Assembly (NCBI GenBank): GCA_002384935.1
Contig: DGCD01000001.1
Coordinates: 941 to 64,940, forward strand
DNA: 64,000 bases
Reading direction: 5' to 3'
Source: Pusillimonas sp. UBA3987
GTDB taxonomy: Bacteria > Pseudomonadota > Gammaproteobacteria > Burkholderiales > Burkholderiaceae_B
Part shown: positions 1 through 8,284 of the stretch, piece by piece
Layout: each line of letters begins with the position of its first letter
Numbering within the stretch: position 1 is the stretch's first letter
Notes under the pieces: generated by a model
Told to the model about the DNA's origin: nothing
Databases searched by the model: none
The model's input: the letters and a program-made list of their open reading frames with translations, nothing else
Translations under genes and position numbers: made by a program

Positions 1-602
1 GCATTTGCAGTGTCAGCGTCAGTACCTGTAAACCGCAGGAACATATCCCGCATATCCGGCGCCTTCCACTCACCGCCGCCCATATCAGCAATCTTGTACT
101 CTCCGGCCACCCAACTACCCAAGGCAACGGTCAGCCCCGACTCCCTGAAACGTGCAATTACGCCACCGTGATCCGTCTCGTTCAGCGTATTACCGATTGC
201 CTCTACTTGCCAGGGCAATGGCGTTGGCGTCCAGCCAAACTCCAGCTTTCCGGAAAACGGTGACCGATACCCAGTGAAAAACGCCGTGGATACCCAGTGC
301 ATCAGCGTCATCTGATCTTCAACATAGATAACAGGACCTACATTAGTAACAGGCCGGGTTGCGAATTTCGGTATCGAATCCGACCGCGTTGCAAAAACTT
401 CAAGCAAAGCCGCCAGTACCTGCGTATTGTCTTCTTCATCAGGCTCTAATCCAGCGTGATCAACGACCGTCAACAGCTCCGTCATCAAGGCATTGGCCCA
501 AGCAGCTGGAATGAGTGAGCCTGGCTGGCCGGTAATTGAGTCCTCGTCAACAAACTGGCCATTCACCAGGCCTACACTTGGGTCGCTTTTTGGGTAATCC
601 AT
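1..602 (-). CDS. Tail fibre protein, N-terminal part (runs off the window)
   Basis: Open from an ATG at 602 (GAGGT ribosome site just upstream) to the window edge, about 200 codons. The protein begins MDYPKSDPSVGLVNG and continues with GQPGSLIPAAWANALMTELL, an N-terminal attachment region typical of tail fibres of Mu-like and P2-like phages of Burkholderiales. It directly follows the gp48-like baseplate gene, the usual place of the fibre gene. The host-binding C-terminus is outside the window, so whether it carries a variable repeat that the prophage DGR could also target cannot be judged here. Confidence 0.8.
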   Translation of the reverse strand, partial: MDYPKSDPSVGLVNGQFVDEDSITGQPGSLIPAAWANALMTELLTVVDHAGLEPDEEDNTQVLAALLEVFATRSDSIPKFATRPVTNVGPVIYVEDQMTLMHWVSTAFFTGYRSPFSGKLEFGWTPTPLPWQVEAIGNTLNETDHGGVIARFRESGLTVALGSWVAGEYKIADMGGGEWKAPDMRDMFLRFTGTDADTAN

Positions 603-609
603 ATTTACC

Positions 610-1206
610 TCAGTCGTAATCGAAAAATACTATCGTGTGCGCCGGGGCGTATCGCCTTACGATGCACTCCACAAAATCGTTTCGGTTGGCGCCAAAGCGA
701 TCGCCGAACCGAGCCATACCGAATCGCGTACCGCCTGGCAGGCGAGCACCTAAGTGCAAAATCCACAAAAATTGCGCGTCCCAACTACCAAATCGTGATC
801 GACCAAAGCGCGCGGCACCGAAACGTGGTGCCCGCATTTCCTCAATCCACGCATCCGGATAACCCAAACGGTGTGCAATTTCCTCGAAATAGGCGCGGTC
901 CTGTCGCCCTACTTCCGCAAAGCGGCGCACTACTTCATTGACGCGCTCACCAGCTGATGACAGGGGCCCCAGACACTCATCGGGCAGACCCATCACACGC
1001 TCCCAATCCGAGAGCAATTCGCGAATGGTGCCGGGGAACATTTCCGATAACAGATCAGCTGCGCGCGCGTCGACGCGTGCCATCTCGGCAGCGGCGGCTT
1101 GTGCAACCATTTCAGGCAGCGGGTAAAGCTCTGGATCCCAGGCAGGCCCGGGCGGCATCAATTGCCGCAGCTGGGAAAGGTAATCGGCTTCAGACCTCAC
1201 AGCCAT
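610..1206 (-). CDS. Mu gp48-like tail protein (YmfQ/DUF2313 family)
   Basis: 198 aa, the usual length of the YmfQ/Mu gp48 family of baseplate-proximal tail proteins, which sit between the baseplate J protein and the tail fibre and probably help attach the fibre. The N-terminus (YLSQLRQLMPPGPAWDPE) matches the family's opening LRxLLPxGxAW pattern. The C-terminal half is odd: it holds six RFG tripeptides (residues about 127-172) at close, near-regular spacing in two clusters, where relatives usually have one or two R-A/F-G elements. It overlaps the gene upstream by 10 bp, consistent with translational coupling. Confidence 0.85.
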   Translation of the reverse strand: MAVRSEADYLSQLRQLMPPGPAWDPELYPLPEMVAQAAAAEMARVDARAADLLSEMFPGTIRELLSDWERVMGLPDECLGPLSSAGERVNEVVRRFAEVGRQDRAYFEEIAHRLGYPDAWIEEMRAPRFGAARFGRSRFGSWDAQFLWILHLGARLPGGTRFGMARFGDRFGANRNDFVECIVRRYAPAHTIVFFDYD

Positions 1207-2243
1207 GTAATGTCTCCCAACACGGGAAGCTCATGCGGCTGCGGCACCACATCGACAGAGGGTTGCGAAAGCGTGTGATCCAACTCGCCCGGAACATTGC
1301 TGATAGCCGCGGTCATGTGCGACCAGTACAGCCTTCCGCCCAGGTCGGCCTCAGATAAAAACAATTCCCGCAAGGCCTGCACCACTTTTCCTCGCACCGC
1401 CTCAGTGTCCGGATCCAATCGCACCTGGTAATCAATGGGTAAAAGGGTTGGGGCCAGAATCTGTACCTCGGCAGTAACCGGGCGCTTAGATTCAATGTGA
1501 TCCAGCACGGCCGCCAACTCGGGCGCATCAGGCACGATGTTTTGATCGTTGTCGCGCACCACAAAGACACCAACCGTTCCGGGACCGAACCATGCTCTGC
1601 GTGCCCAGGCCCGTGTCACGCCTGGCACCTCCAATGCCCAAGTAACGTAATCCTCCAGGTCACCGCCGTGAGGCTGTATCCGGAATGCCCTTACAACACG
1701 TTGCCGCCAATTCTCTAAAGGCTCTTGATCAGTTCCACCAACAAGACCACCAGCGGCCACCGTGGCGCGATCGGTCACACCAGCGACCGGGGAAATGGCC
1801 GTCACCTGCACGCTTTCAGATAAGTTTCCAGCTTGTCCAACCAACAATGCCTGAACGGGGACTGAAGCCTGACCAGAGGCAATAACGGTATCTTGTGTCA
1901 CGACAACCTGCAGACCACCTCGGGTTTGCCAGATCATGTTTTCGGGCACCATGACATCGTCGGCGCCGACGACATCAATTGCGCCTGTAGAAGCCGTCGC
2001 GGGTGTACGCAGAACACCTTTCAGATTCGCCCACCTGGCCAGCATGTCTTCATCGCAGGTGTCGGGCAAAATCTGCCGGGCCTGCCACGCCAATAGGCCA
2101 TACAAACCGAACACGCCACCAGACATCACCCGGGCCAGCACGGCGCTGTCCGAACGTCGCAGCACACCATCAATACCTGCGCGCGCCAAATCTTCATTTG
2201 CACGCTGCACAAGCGCTGGTAAGGTTGGAACTTCAAACGGCAT
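1197..2243 (-). CDS. Baseplate J-like protein (Mu gp47)
   Basis: 348 aa, typical of the baseplate J family that builds the baseplate wedge of contractile tails (Mu gp47, P2 gpJ). The N-terminal part carries the common P-T-L-x-x-L-V-x-R start. The central region holds the family motif GGTDQEPLENWRQRV and the PHGGDLEDYVTWALEVPGV segment, which is highly characteristic. It lies between the gp46-like and gp48-like genes exactly as in Mu. It overlaps both neighbours by about 10 bp, so the baseplate genes are probably translated as a coupled block. Confidence 0.95.
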   Translation of the reverse strand: MPFEVPTLPALVQRANEDLARAGIDGVLRRSDSAVLARVMSGGVFGLYGLLAWQARQILPDTCDEDMLARWANLKGVLRTPATASTGAIDVVGADDVMVPENMIWQTRGGLQVVVTQDTVIASGQASVPVQALLVGQAGNLSESVQVTAISPVAGVTDRATVAAGGLVGGTDQEPLENWRQRVVRAFRIQPHGGDLEDYVTWALEVPGVTRAWARRAWFGPGTVGVFVVRDNDQNIVPDAPELAAVLDHIESKRPVTAEVQILAPTLLPIDYQVRLDPDTEAVRGKVVQALRELFLSEADLGGRLYWSHMTAAISNVPGELDHTLSQPSVDVVPQPHELPVLGDITWL

Positions 2244-2634
2244 TGATCACCCCTAATACATCGTCAAACCGCAATTCACGCTGGCCCTCATCTAGTGTCA
2301 GCGTCACGTATAAATCCAACCTGGTCGGATTTGGCCGGACCAGATCCACCTGCACAGCACTCACAACCTCATCCTCCAGCATCCAAGCCAACGCCTCACG
2401 GGCATATCGCTCTGCGTTTTGAATAGTTTCTGCGGTTAACGAGCGCCGGCGCAGCAACCACAACCGGGACCCAATCCGATCACGAGCAACATCGGGGTAC
2501 GCATCACCCCAATAGCCATAACGCTCATCGTCATCAACGGGGTCAGAATCCTCGGCCCTGCGCCAGGTAAATAGACTGATTACAACGGCTCTTTCAATCT
2601 GATCGGCCGATGCCAGTAGTTCACGAATACTCAT
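2233..2634 (-). CDS. Mu gp46-like baseplate protein
   Basis: 133 aa protein of the phage GP46 family. Visible features are an N-terminal helix, the segment RLWLLRRRSLTAETIQNAER, which is typical of the family, and a C-terminal beta-rich part (LVRPNPTRLDLYVTLTL) like gp25/W-type wedge proteins. In Mu the equivalent protein is a baseplate wedge component. Its ATG overlaps the stop of the upstream spike gene (ATGA at 2631-2634), pointing to coupled translation. The family assignment rests on order as well as sequence. Confidence 0.88.
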   Translation of the reverse strand: MSIRELLASADQIERAVVISLFTWRRAEDSDPVDDDERYGYWGDAYPDVARDRIGSRLWLLRRRSLTAETIQNAERYAREALAWMLEDEVVSAVQVDLVRPNPTRLDLYVTLTLDEGQRELRFDDVLGVINAV

Positions 2635-3185
2635 ATCATTGGCTGATTAGGTGAGTCGGTAGGGCCACCGCTATCGTTTTCCGGATGGTTGTGATTGTTG
2701 TAGGTATCGCGCATCGACTGCATCGTGCCCGTAGCGTCGCGAATCTGGCCTGCAGCCTCGATGTCGCCCGAGGCAATTACTTTGGGCGTGTTCAGCGTGA
2801 CGCTGGTCGAGCAGTTAAAAACCGCTTCCGGAGCCGTCACTTCGACCTTGCTGCCGGCAATCACGCTAATGACTCGGCCTCGCTTGAAACGAATCTCATC
2901 GCCTTCGTCAGTAAACAAGCACACCTCCCCAGCCTCCAAACCCTGCGGCCGATGCCGACGGTCCGTAACGACCAACGCCAAACAATGGGACCGATCACCG
3001 CCGACGAAACCCAGCGCCACCTCCGACCCAGGCAAAGGGTGCGAAGAAAACCCGTAAGGCTCGAAATGCTCGACCCCGTCTTTCACCTCATTGGCGGTTA
3101 ACCGCACTTGCAGCACTTGAAGTTTGCGCGTTGCTTCAACCAGGGAAATCGTGCCCCGAACCAGAAAATTAAGCATCTTGCCCAT
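2631..3185 (-). CDS. Mu gp45-like baseplate spike protein (gpV type)
   Basis: 184 aa, the expected size for the central spike/baseplate assembly protein of Mu-like tails (gp45). It has an OB-fold N-terminal domain (VRLTANEVKDGVEHFEPYGF, HPLPGSEVALGFVGGDRSH) followed by repeated beta-strand segments such as VISVIAGSKVEVTAPEAVFN, which would form the trimeric beta-helix. The C-terminal part has an HNHPEN sequence, a place where such spikes often bind metal at the tip. It shares 1 bp with the gene upstream. Confidence 0.9.
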   Translation of the reverse strand: MGKMLNFLVRGTISLVEATRKLQVLQVRLTANEVKDGVEHFEPYGFSSHPLPGSEVALGFVGGDRSHCLALVVTDRRHRPQGLEAGEVCLFTDEGDEIRFKRGRVISVIAGSKVEVTAPEAVFNCSTSVTLNTPKVIASGDIEAAGQIRDATGTMQSMRDTYNNHNHPENDSGGPTDSPNQPMI

Positions 3186-4288
3186 TACGATTTATCCCAA
3201 TCAGCAGGTAAAAGGTACGCAAAGGAATCGCCGCCCTTGCCGCTATCACTCTTTTTGGGTGGCTTTGGTTCCGGCGAATACGCGCCCGGCGGTGCAACGG
3301 TGAGCCGTGTACGCATCCCACGCTCATCCAGCAGATACGTCACCGACCCAATGAGCATGTCGCGATCAAACCCGACCATCGAATCGCGTACACGCACAAA
3401 AGCGTTAGGCTGCCAAAGCCGACCATTACTTTGTCGCCAACCCTGAACCTCATAATCAACAGACAGCGCCTTGCCCATCCGGCTTTCCCGCTCCCAGGTC
3501 GCCCGTTTCGCAGCCATCGCCGGGGTAATCTGCCCCTGCGGCTGTACAGTCAAATTTCGGTAACGCGTAACACGGCTATCGGAGACTGAACCTTGCACCT
3601 CAGCCACATCAGCGCCAAAAACTTCGTCATCACCTGCTTGCTGGCCAAGGCACTCGTATTCGGAAAACACGCCGGAAAAATCAAGTGGCGCAGAACAACT
3701 CAGTACATTGACGCCCAGTTCGAGCGCATCGGCTGTCTGACCGGCTGCGCCTAGGCCAGCAATCACGACTCGACCCATCTCATCGTCTGTGGATAACAGT
3801 GCCGACATATCGAGCAATCGATCAATTGATGCAAAGACTGTTTCGCCCGGTTCGGTTTGATGATCGGCAACAATTAGTTTGTCGCTGCTTTGATCAAAAA
3901 CGGATAACCCATAGGGCTTAGCCAGCGCAGTTACGATGCTGGCAACCGACTGCCCACGCCACTGACCACGAGCAGCGCTGCAATCAACCAAATCCGAAGG
4001 CAAAGAACGGCCCGCCACCCCGACCGTCACTTGACGCGCGTCATACGTTACCGGCGTTGCATACACGTATCCGGTTAACACCAAATCGCCGCCAATACGT
4101 ATTTCGCAGCGCGAGCCGTGACGAATGCGCGTCGGCGACTCACCACTACCCGGCCAGCGCCAACTGATACCCAGTGTGAAATCGCGAGCTTGACGCTCGA
4201 TACCTGCAGATATCTCTACCGACTTCCAGCCGCCGTACTCCATACCGTCAACCGCCAAGGTGACGTGGTTTACATCTTCGTCCGCCAC
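3185..4288 (-). CDS. Mu gp44-like baseplate hub protein (gpP/gpD type)
   Basis: 367 aa. It begins with a GTG codon at 4288 (MADEDVNHVTLAVDG), one base after the stop of the preceding gene, with AAGGGG upstream. The family is the hub of the contractile tail baseplate, structurally like T4 gp27, which joins the tube to the spike. Supporting segments are WKSVEISAGIERQARDFTL near the N-terminus, GYVYATPVTYDARQVTVGVAG, and the downstream region with RDSMVGFDRDMLIGSVTYLL. It sits between the DNA circularisation protein and the spike, as in Mu. Confidence 0.9.
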   Translation of the reverse strand: MADEDVNHVTLAVDGMEYGGWKSVEISAGIERQARDFTLGISWRWPGSGESPTRIRHGSRCEIRIGGDLVLTGYVYATPVTYDARQVTVGVAGRSLPSDLVDCSAARGQWRGQSVASIVTALAKPYGLSVFDQSSDKLIVADHQTEPGETVFASIDRLLDMSALLSTDDEMGRVVIAGLGAAGQTADALELGVNVLSCSAPLDFSGVFSEYECLGQQAGDDEVFGADVAEVQGSVSDSRVTRYRNLTVQPQGQITPAMAAKRATWERESRMGKALSVDYEVQGWRQSNGRLWQPNAFVRVRDSMVGFDRDMLIGSVTYLLDERGMRTRLTVAPPGAYSPEPKPPKKSDSGKGGDSFAYLLPADWDKS

Positions 4289-4289
4289 G

Positions 4290-5591
4290 TCAACCCCTTG
4301 GAACCATCAGTGTTCGCGCCGGCACAAAACCAGGATGACTAACGGCATTTCTCGCCACAATGTCACCGACCCGTGCCGCATCTCCAAAACGTCGGTAGGC
4401 AAGCACCAACGCCGGTGCCGGTGCAGGATTGTCGTAACGAGTAAGGGCGGCACCCTGTTTTGCAACCGCGACCAAATGACGTGTCGCAGCCACACGCGCC
4501 TGAGCCAAAACCTCATAATGCGACGCAGGTGACTGCTCGGCCAAAGACCACAGCGACTCCGACACACCATCTCGAACACTTAGTACATCATTAGCCACAG
4601 GGGGTTGAACACGATCAACCCCAACCAAGCCATCAACGACTTGGCCAAGTGAGCCTGAATCGACCGACACACTCTGTTGCGGCATCGCATTGAGCACCAC
4701 GGCGCCGGCACGCTCAACAGACACCGGTTTAATCGGCAACGTCGCAACACCCCGCACCACATCAGCCGCCACCGCATCCTGCACCAAGGAACGAATTGCC
4801 GAGGCAAAGACACGATTAGCATTGCCCGACGGCATGAGCGTGCCCTGCAAGCGCTGCATACCTTCGGTGCGATTTGATAAACCAAACAAGGATGTCGCAC
4901 CGCGAGCACGCGAATAAAAGCCAGAGAACGTCGAGCTCACGTCAGTGATAACCCCAAACACCGATTGAGCAAAGTTAGCCGGACTTGCCATCACTGACTC
5001 AATTACGCCCTGCGCTGAACCCAACACACCCAGCGCCCCGCCATAAACATCTTCCACAACGGTTAACACCTGACGCACGGGATTAAGCACCGCCTCCGCA
5101 TTAATCTGCGACAAATCAATTGAATCCAGCGAGCCGGTAAAGCGCTCCAGTGCGGATGCCTGGATATCCTCAGCCGAACTATTAAGAGCGTTAGCCGCGT
5201 CCACGCCTGCGACCGGATACGACGGCTCCGACTCGCCCTCCACAAATGTGAGCTCGAATCGAACAACGCCTTGTGCCGAACGATCGTGCGAGTAATTGCA
5301 ATCGGTACAACTAACTGTCAGGCTTCCCAACCACGGGTGGACCAACTCCCCAGAGCCGGTTTGTTCAATCGCTTCAAGCAATCGATCACGCTGCTCAATG
5401 CAATCGTTACCTGCAACAAAAGCAGTAATCTTGATCTCATTCGTGCGTTTACCCAGCGCCTCAACATAGGGCTTATCGCGTTGTGGGTATTCATGAACCT
5501 GCGTTCTTTGGCCAGCTGGCTGAGAGTCTCGAACTACCTCAAACGGCACGCCGCGAAAGGAGGCGGGTAAGCGCTTTTCTTTCCAACTCAT
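4290..5591 (-). CDS. DNA circularisation N-domain protein (Mu gp43/N-like)
   Basis: 433 aa, matching the Mu gpN family. The N-terminal about 90 residues (LPASFRGVPFEVVRDSQPAG, HEYPQRDKPYVEALG, and a following C-rich beta segment VSCTDCNYSHDR) form the conserved DNA_circ_N domain. Despite the historical name, these proteins are tail-baseplate proteins that also influence circularisation of injected DNA. The rest is alanine- and serine-rich and poorly conserved. It shares one base with the tape measure gene upstream. Confidence 0.9.
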   Translation of the reverse strand: MSWKEKRLPASFRGVPFEVVRDSQPAGQRTQVHEYPQRDKPYVEALGKRTNEIKITAFVAGNDCIEQRDRLLEAIEQTGSGELVHPWLGSLTVSCTDCNYSHDRSAQGVVRFELTFVEGESEPSYPVAGVDAANALNSSAEDIQASALERFTGSLDSIDLSQINAEAVLNPVRQVLTVVEDVYGGALGVLGSAQGVIESVMASPANFAQSVFGVITDVSSTFSGFYSRARGATSLFGLSNRTEGMQRLQGTLMPSGNANRVFASAIRSLVQDAVAADVVRGVATLPIKPVSVERAGAVVLNAMPQQSVSVDSGSLGQVVDGLVGVDRVQPPVANDVLSVRDGVSESLWSLAEQSPASHYEVLAQARVAATRHLVAVAKQGAALTRYDNPAPAPALVLAYRRFGDAARVGDIVARNAVSHPGFVPARTLMVPRG

Positions 5592-7414
5592 TAGCCTGCT
5601 CCTGCCAGCGACCGCATGCCTACTTCTTGTTTGACCCTTAAGCCAGGCTGATTCGTACGCATTTCATCAACTCTTGTACCAGGTGGGGCCCCAATGAAAC
5701 TTACCGTCAACTGGCCATCCAAACTTGCCTTAGATTCGCCTGAAACAGGTGCCTGGGTAATCGCAGCAGCAGGCTCCTCGTCGCCAAAACCTAGTGTGTC
5801 CTTAAACCACCCCACACCGCCTGACCAGGCATTAGAAGCTGCGTCACCCACAGACGAAGCCGCGTTTTTAGCCGCATCGACGCCCTTCATGATCGGATCG
5901 ATGAACTTTGAGACTCTGTCCCAAAGATCTTTAAACCACGCCACAATCGGCTCCCAGTTCTTAATAACCAAGCCTAGCGGCGTCCAATTCAGGAAAACGT
6001 CTTTTAACCACGTCCAGACAGCCAGCGCCGGCGCTTTGACCTTTTCCCACAGATCTTTGAACCAAGGGCCGACCGTGTCCCAATTGGCGATCAGGAACCC
6101 CGCAGCCAGGGCAATACCTCGTATCAGCATGCCAACAGGCGACATACTCATGACACCGGACATAATCTTGATGCCCCAAGTAACGCCAGCTACAGCCACC
6201 CGGAGCCCAACAAAGGCAGCTGCGGCGCCAAGTAAGCCCTTAATCAGCCAGGGATTTGCTTGCGCCAAAATAGCAACCTGGTCGATGATCGGCCCTATGT
6301 AAGCCAAGAACGAATTCAGTGGCGGTAGCAGTACATTACCCACCGCAACACCCAACCCTGTAATACGGTTCCACAACAATTGAACTGAGTTCGCTGTCGT
6401 TTTGGATCGCGCTTCGAACTCTTTCATCATCGAACCGGTGTACTGATTGGAATCGGCCACCAGGTTGAAGTTCTTTTGCAAGAGATCCAGATTTGTTAGC
6501 AATGGTGCAATCGCGGCAATCGATTCGCGACCAAAGAGTTCCTGCAGGACACCGGTTTGCTTTGATGGATCCACCTGGCTGATCGCCTGCAGAACCTTAA
6601 TCATGGTGCCCTTGGCATCCTTTTGCATGCCCTCGGCAACTTGAGCCGCATTCATGCGCAACGCCTTAAACATTATCCGTTGCTTTTTAGTTGCGGCATC
6701 GCCGGCTGTCAAAGCAAGCATGAAATTTTGCATGCCGGTCGCAGCGCGTTCCTGGTTCACGCCCACACCGGCCATTGTTGAACCCATCGCTGCAATTTCA
6801 CCGGCCGCCAATCCCGCGACCTCGCCCAGCGGGCCGATGCGCGTCACAATCGCACTAATCTGTTTTGCCGTTGCAGCACCGTTGTTCGACAAATAATTAA
6901 TTTTGTCGGCCAACGCCACCACCTCAGCCTGCCCCATTCCGAACGATGTGCGCCATTTGGCCATCATGTCGCCCGACTCTTGCGCAGTCTGGTCAAATGC
7001 CACACCCATCTTTACGGCATCCTCGGCAAAGCGCTGAAGATCCTGACGCGCAATGCCGGCCTGCCCGCCGGCGGCCACAATAGCCGCAATATCGTTTGCC
7101 GCCATCGGCAGCTTGGTAGACATACGCGTAATGTCACGCCCCATTTGAGCAAACTGCTCCGGCGTATCAAAATCAACGACTTTACGCACATCGGCCATCG
7201 CCGATTCCAGGTCCATCGCCGCCCGGGTTGCAGCAACGAATGGCGCAGCCAGCACGCCGCCCTGGATAATATCAGTGAGGCTAATTGGCTTACCCAGCCC
7301 GCTATTAAGCAAGCCGCGCCGAAAGTTCATTGCATTGGTACGCGCCTTCTTAAGCGTCGGTGAAAGCTTATCGACGCCCGTAATGAGGGCTTTCAGCTGA
7401 AACTCGCGTGCCAT
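5591..7414 (-). CDS. Tail tape measure protein (TP901 family)
   Basis: 607 aa. The N-terminal 330 residues contain the TP901 core (AMDLESAMADVRKVVDFDTP; FGRESIAAIAPLLTNLDLLQ). A hydrophobic helical region follows (about 370-440), then tryptophan-rich repeats of the WFKDLW type (WFKDLWEKVKAP, WFKDLWDRVSKF), the usual tape-measure pattern. The protein sets tail length and is ejected with DNA. It begins just after the frameshift product of the tail assembly chaperone ends (TGA at 7416-7418), the universal order in tailed phages. Confidence 0.95.
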   Translation of the reverse strand: MAREFQLKALITGVDKLSPTLKKARTNAMNFRRGLLNSGLGKPISLTDIIQGGVLAAPFVAATRAAMDLESAMADVRKVVDFDTPEQFAQMGRDITRMSTKLPMAANDIAAIVAAGGQAGIARQDLQRFAEDAVKMGVAFDQTAQESGDMMAKWRTSFGMGQAEVVALADKINYLSNNGAATAKQISAIVTRIGPLGEVAGLAAGEIAAMGSTMAGVGVNQERAATGMQNFMLALTAGDAATKKQRIMFKALRMNAAQVAEGMQKDAKGTMIKVLQAISQVDPSKQTGVLQELFGRESIAAIAPLLTNLDLLQKNFNLVADSNQYTGSMMKEFEARSKTTANSVQLLWNRITGLGVAVGNVLLPPLNSFLAYIGPIIDQVAILAQANPWLIKGLLGAAAAFVGLRVAVAGVTWGIKIMSGVMSMSPVGMLIRGIALAAGFLIANWDTVGPWFKDLWEKVKAPALAVWTWLKDVFLNWTPLGLVIKNWEPIVAWFKDLWDRVSKFIDPIMKGVDAAKNAASSVGDAASNAWSGGVGWFKDTLGFGDEEPAAAITQAPVSGESKASLDGQLTVSFIGAPPGTRVDEMRTNQPGLRVKQEVGMRSLAGAG

Positions 7415-7415
7415 G

Positions 7416-7858
7416 TCATTCCCTCATTTCTTTATGAAGACGGTGCGCCTGACGCGTCATTTCCACCAAATCTGAAAGCGGTCGGTTCATCACTTCAAAT
7501 GGATCCAGGCGCCAGAAGTAAGCGGCCGAGTAGGCGTAATCAATCAGGCTGTCGGCGCTACTTCCTGCACCGATTCCTGATTGATAAAAAAACCCACGAC
7601 CGTCCAGGCCAGTGCGTGAAACTCCCGCATGCCAATCTGATCAATCGCCGACTCAGGCACCTCGCCCAGGCGGGCAATGTATCGGGCACAGATATCAAGC
7701 AGTGGGCGCGGCACACCATCCTCACCGAAGCTATAAGGCAATGACTTCAATGCCCGAGCATCGGCCACTGTGGGCTCACGCAAGATAATTTGTGTCATCT
7801 CTTTGCCGTATGCCTGAATTGGCTTTGGCAAATCCAAAACGATTAACGGTTCGCTCAT
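7416..7858 (-). CDS. Tail assembly chaperone with programmed -1 frameshift (Mu gp41-like)
   Basis: The zero-frame product runs from ATG 7858 to the stop at 7544 (104 aa; MSEPLIVLDLPKPIQAYGKE) and belongs to the Mu gpE/gp41 tail chaperone family. At 7592-7586 the minus strand reads T-TTT-TTT, preceded by GGG. A -1 slip there continues as YQSGIGAGSSADSLIDYAYS and on to HRLHKEMRE, ending at 7416, two bases from the tape measure ATG. The extended product is about 147 aa. The -1 extension is open for 56 codons and ends at the usual place, which strongly supports programmed frameshifting as known for most long-tailed phages. The start overlaps the tube gene stop as ATGA. Confidence 0.88.
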
Positions 7859-8208
7859 TGCCAAATCCCTTTCACGCCGTTGAATTCAAGCGTGATCTTT
7901 CCGTCGTCTCCGGTACTGGCCGGCTCACCCACCAAGTAGGCACCGGTCAATACATAGGTTTTCCCGTTACGAAACTCCACCTGAACGGTCATGTCCGTAC
8001 CCTGGGCGATCACCTCAAGCGGAAAGTCGGCGGTATGCACAACATCCACGTTCACATACGGCGCGCGGTCCTGTTCGGAAAAGTATCCCGGCGCACCTTC
8101 GATGGTTTCCCGCGTTACCTCCGTTACCGGGCACTCTGCCCCGCCGGTCGTAACAAGCTGTCGACCGTCCACTTTTACGTATACGGTTCCTGCGACTTTC
8201 TGGCCCAT
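7855..8208 (-). CDS. Tail tube protein (Mu gpM-like)
   Basis: 117 aa with the start at ATG 8208 (MGQKVAGTVYVKVDGRQLVT). This start is preferred over the in-frame ATG at 8220 because it has GGAG six bases upstream, and the upstream ATG lies directly against the tail of a terminator hairpin (8222-8248). Homologues polymerise into the inner tail tube through which DNA passes. The conserved pieces are VAGTVYVKVDG, a beta-hairpin centre (TADFPLEVIAQGTDMTVQVE) and GAYLVGEPASTGDDGKITL. It follows the sheath gene as in all Mu-like phages. Confidence 0.93.
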   Translation of the reverse strand: MGQKVAGTVYVKVDGRQLVTTGGAECPVTEVTRETIEGAPGYFSEQDRAPYVNVDVVHTADFPLEVIAQGTDMTVQVEFRNGKTYVLTGAYLVGEPASTGDDGKITLEFNGVKGIWQ

Positions 8209-8221
8209 ATCCAGCTCCATG

Positions 8222-8248
8222 AAAAATGGCCCGCGTTACAGCGGGCCA
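8222..8248 (-). terminator. Intrinsic terminator between sheath and tube genes
   Basis: On the minus strand an 8-bp perfect stem TGGCCCGC / GCGGGCCA (8248-8241 and 8234-8227) with a 6-base loop is followed by five T. It lies after the sheath gene and before the tube gene in the direction of transcription. Antiterminated or read-through transcription would be needed to express the tube and the rest of the tail. Confidence 0.85.
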
Positions 8249-8284
8249 GTGTTGACTTAAAACTAATGTTTGTGCAGCCGCGAA

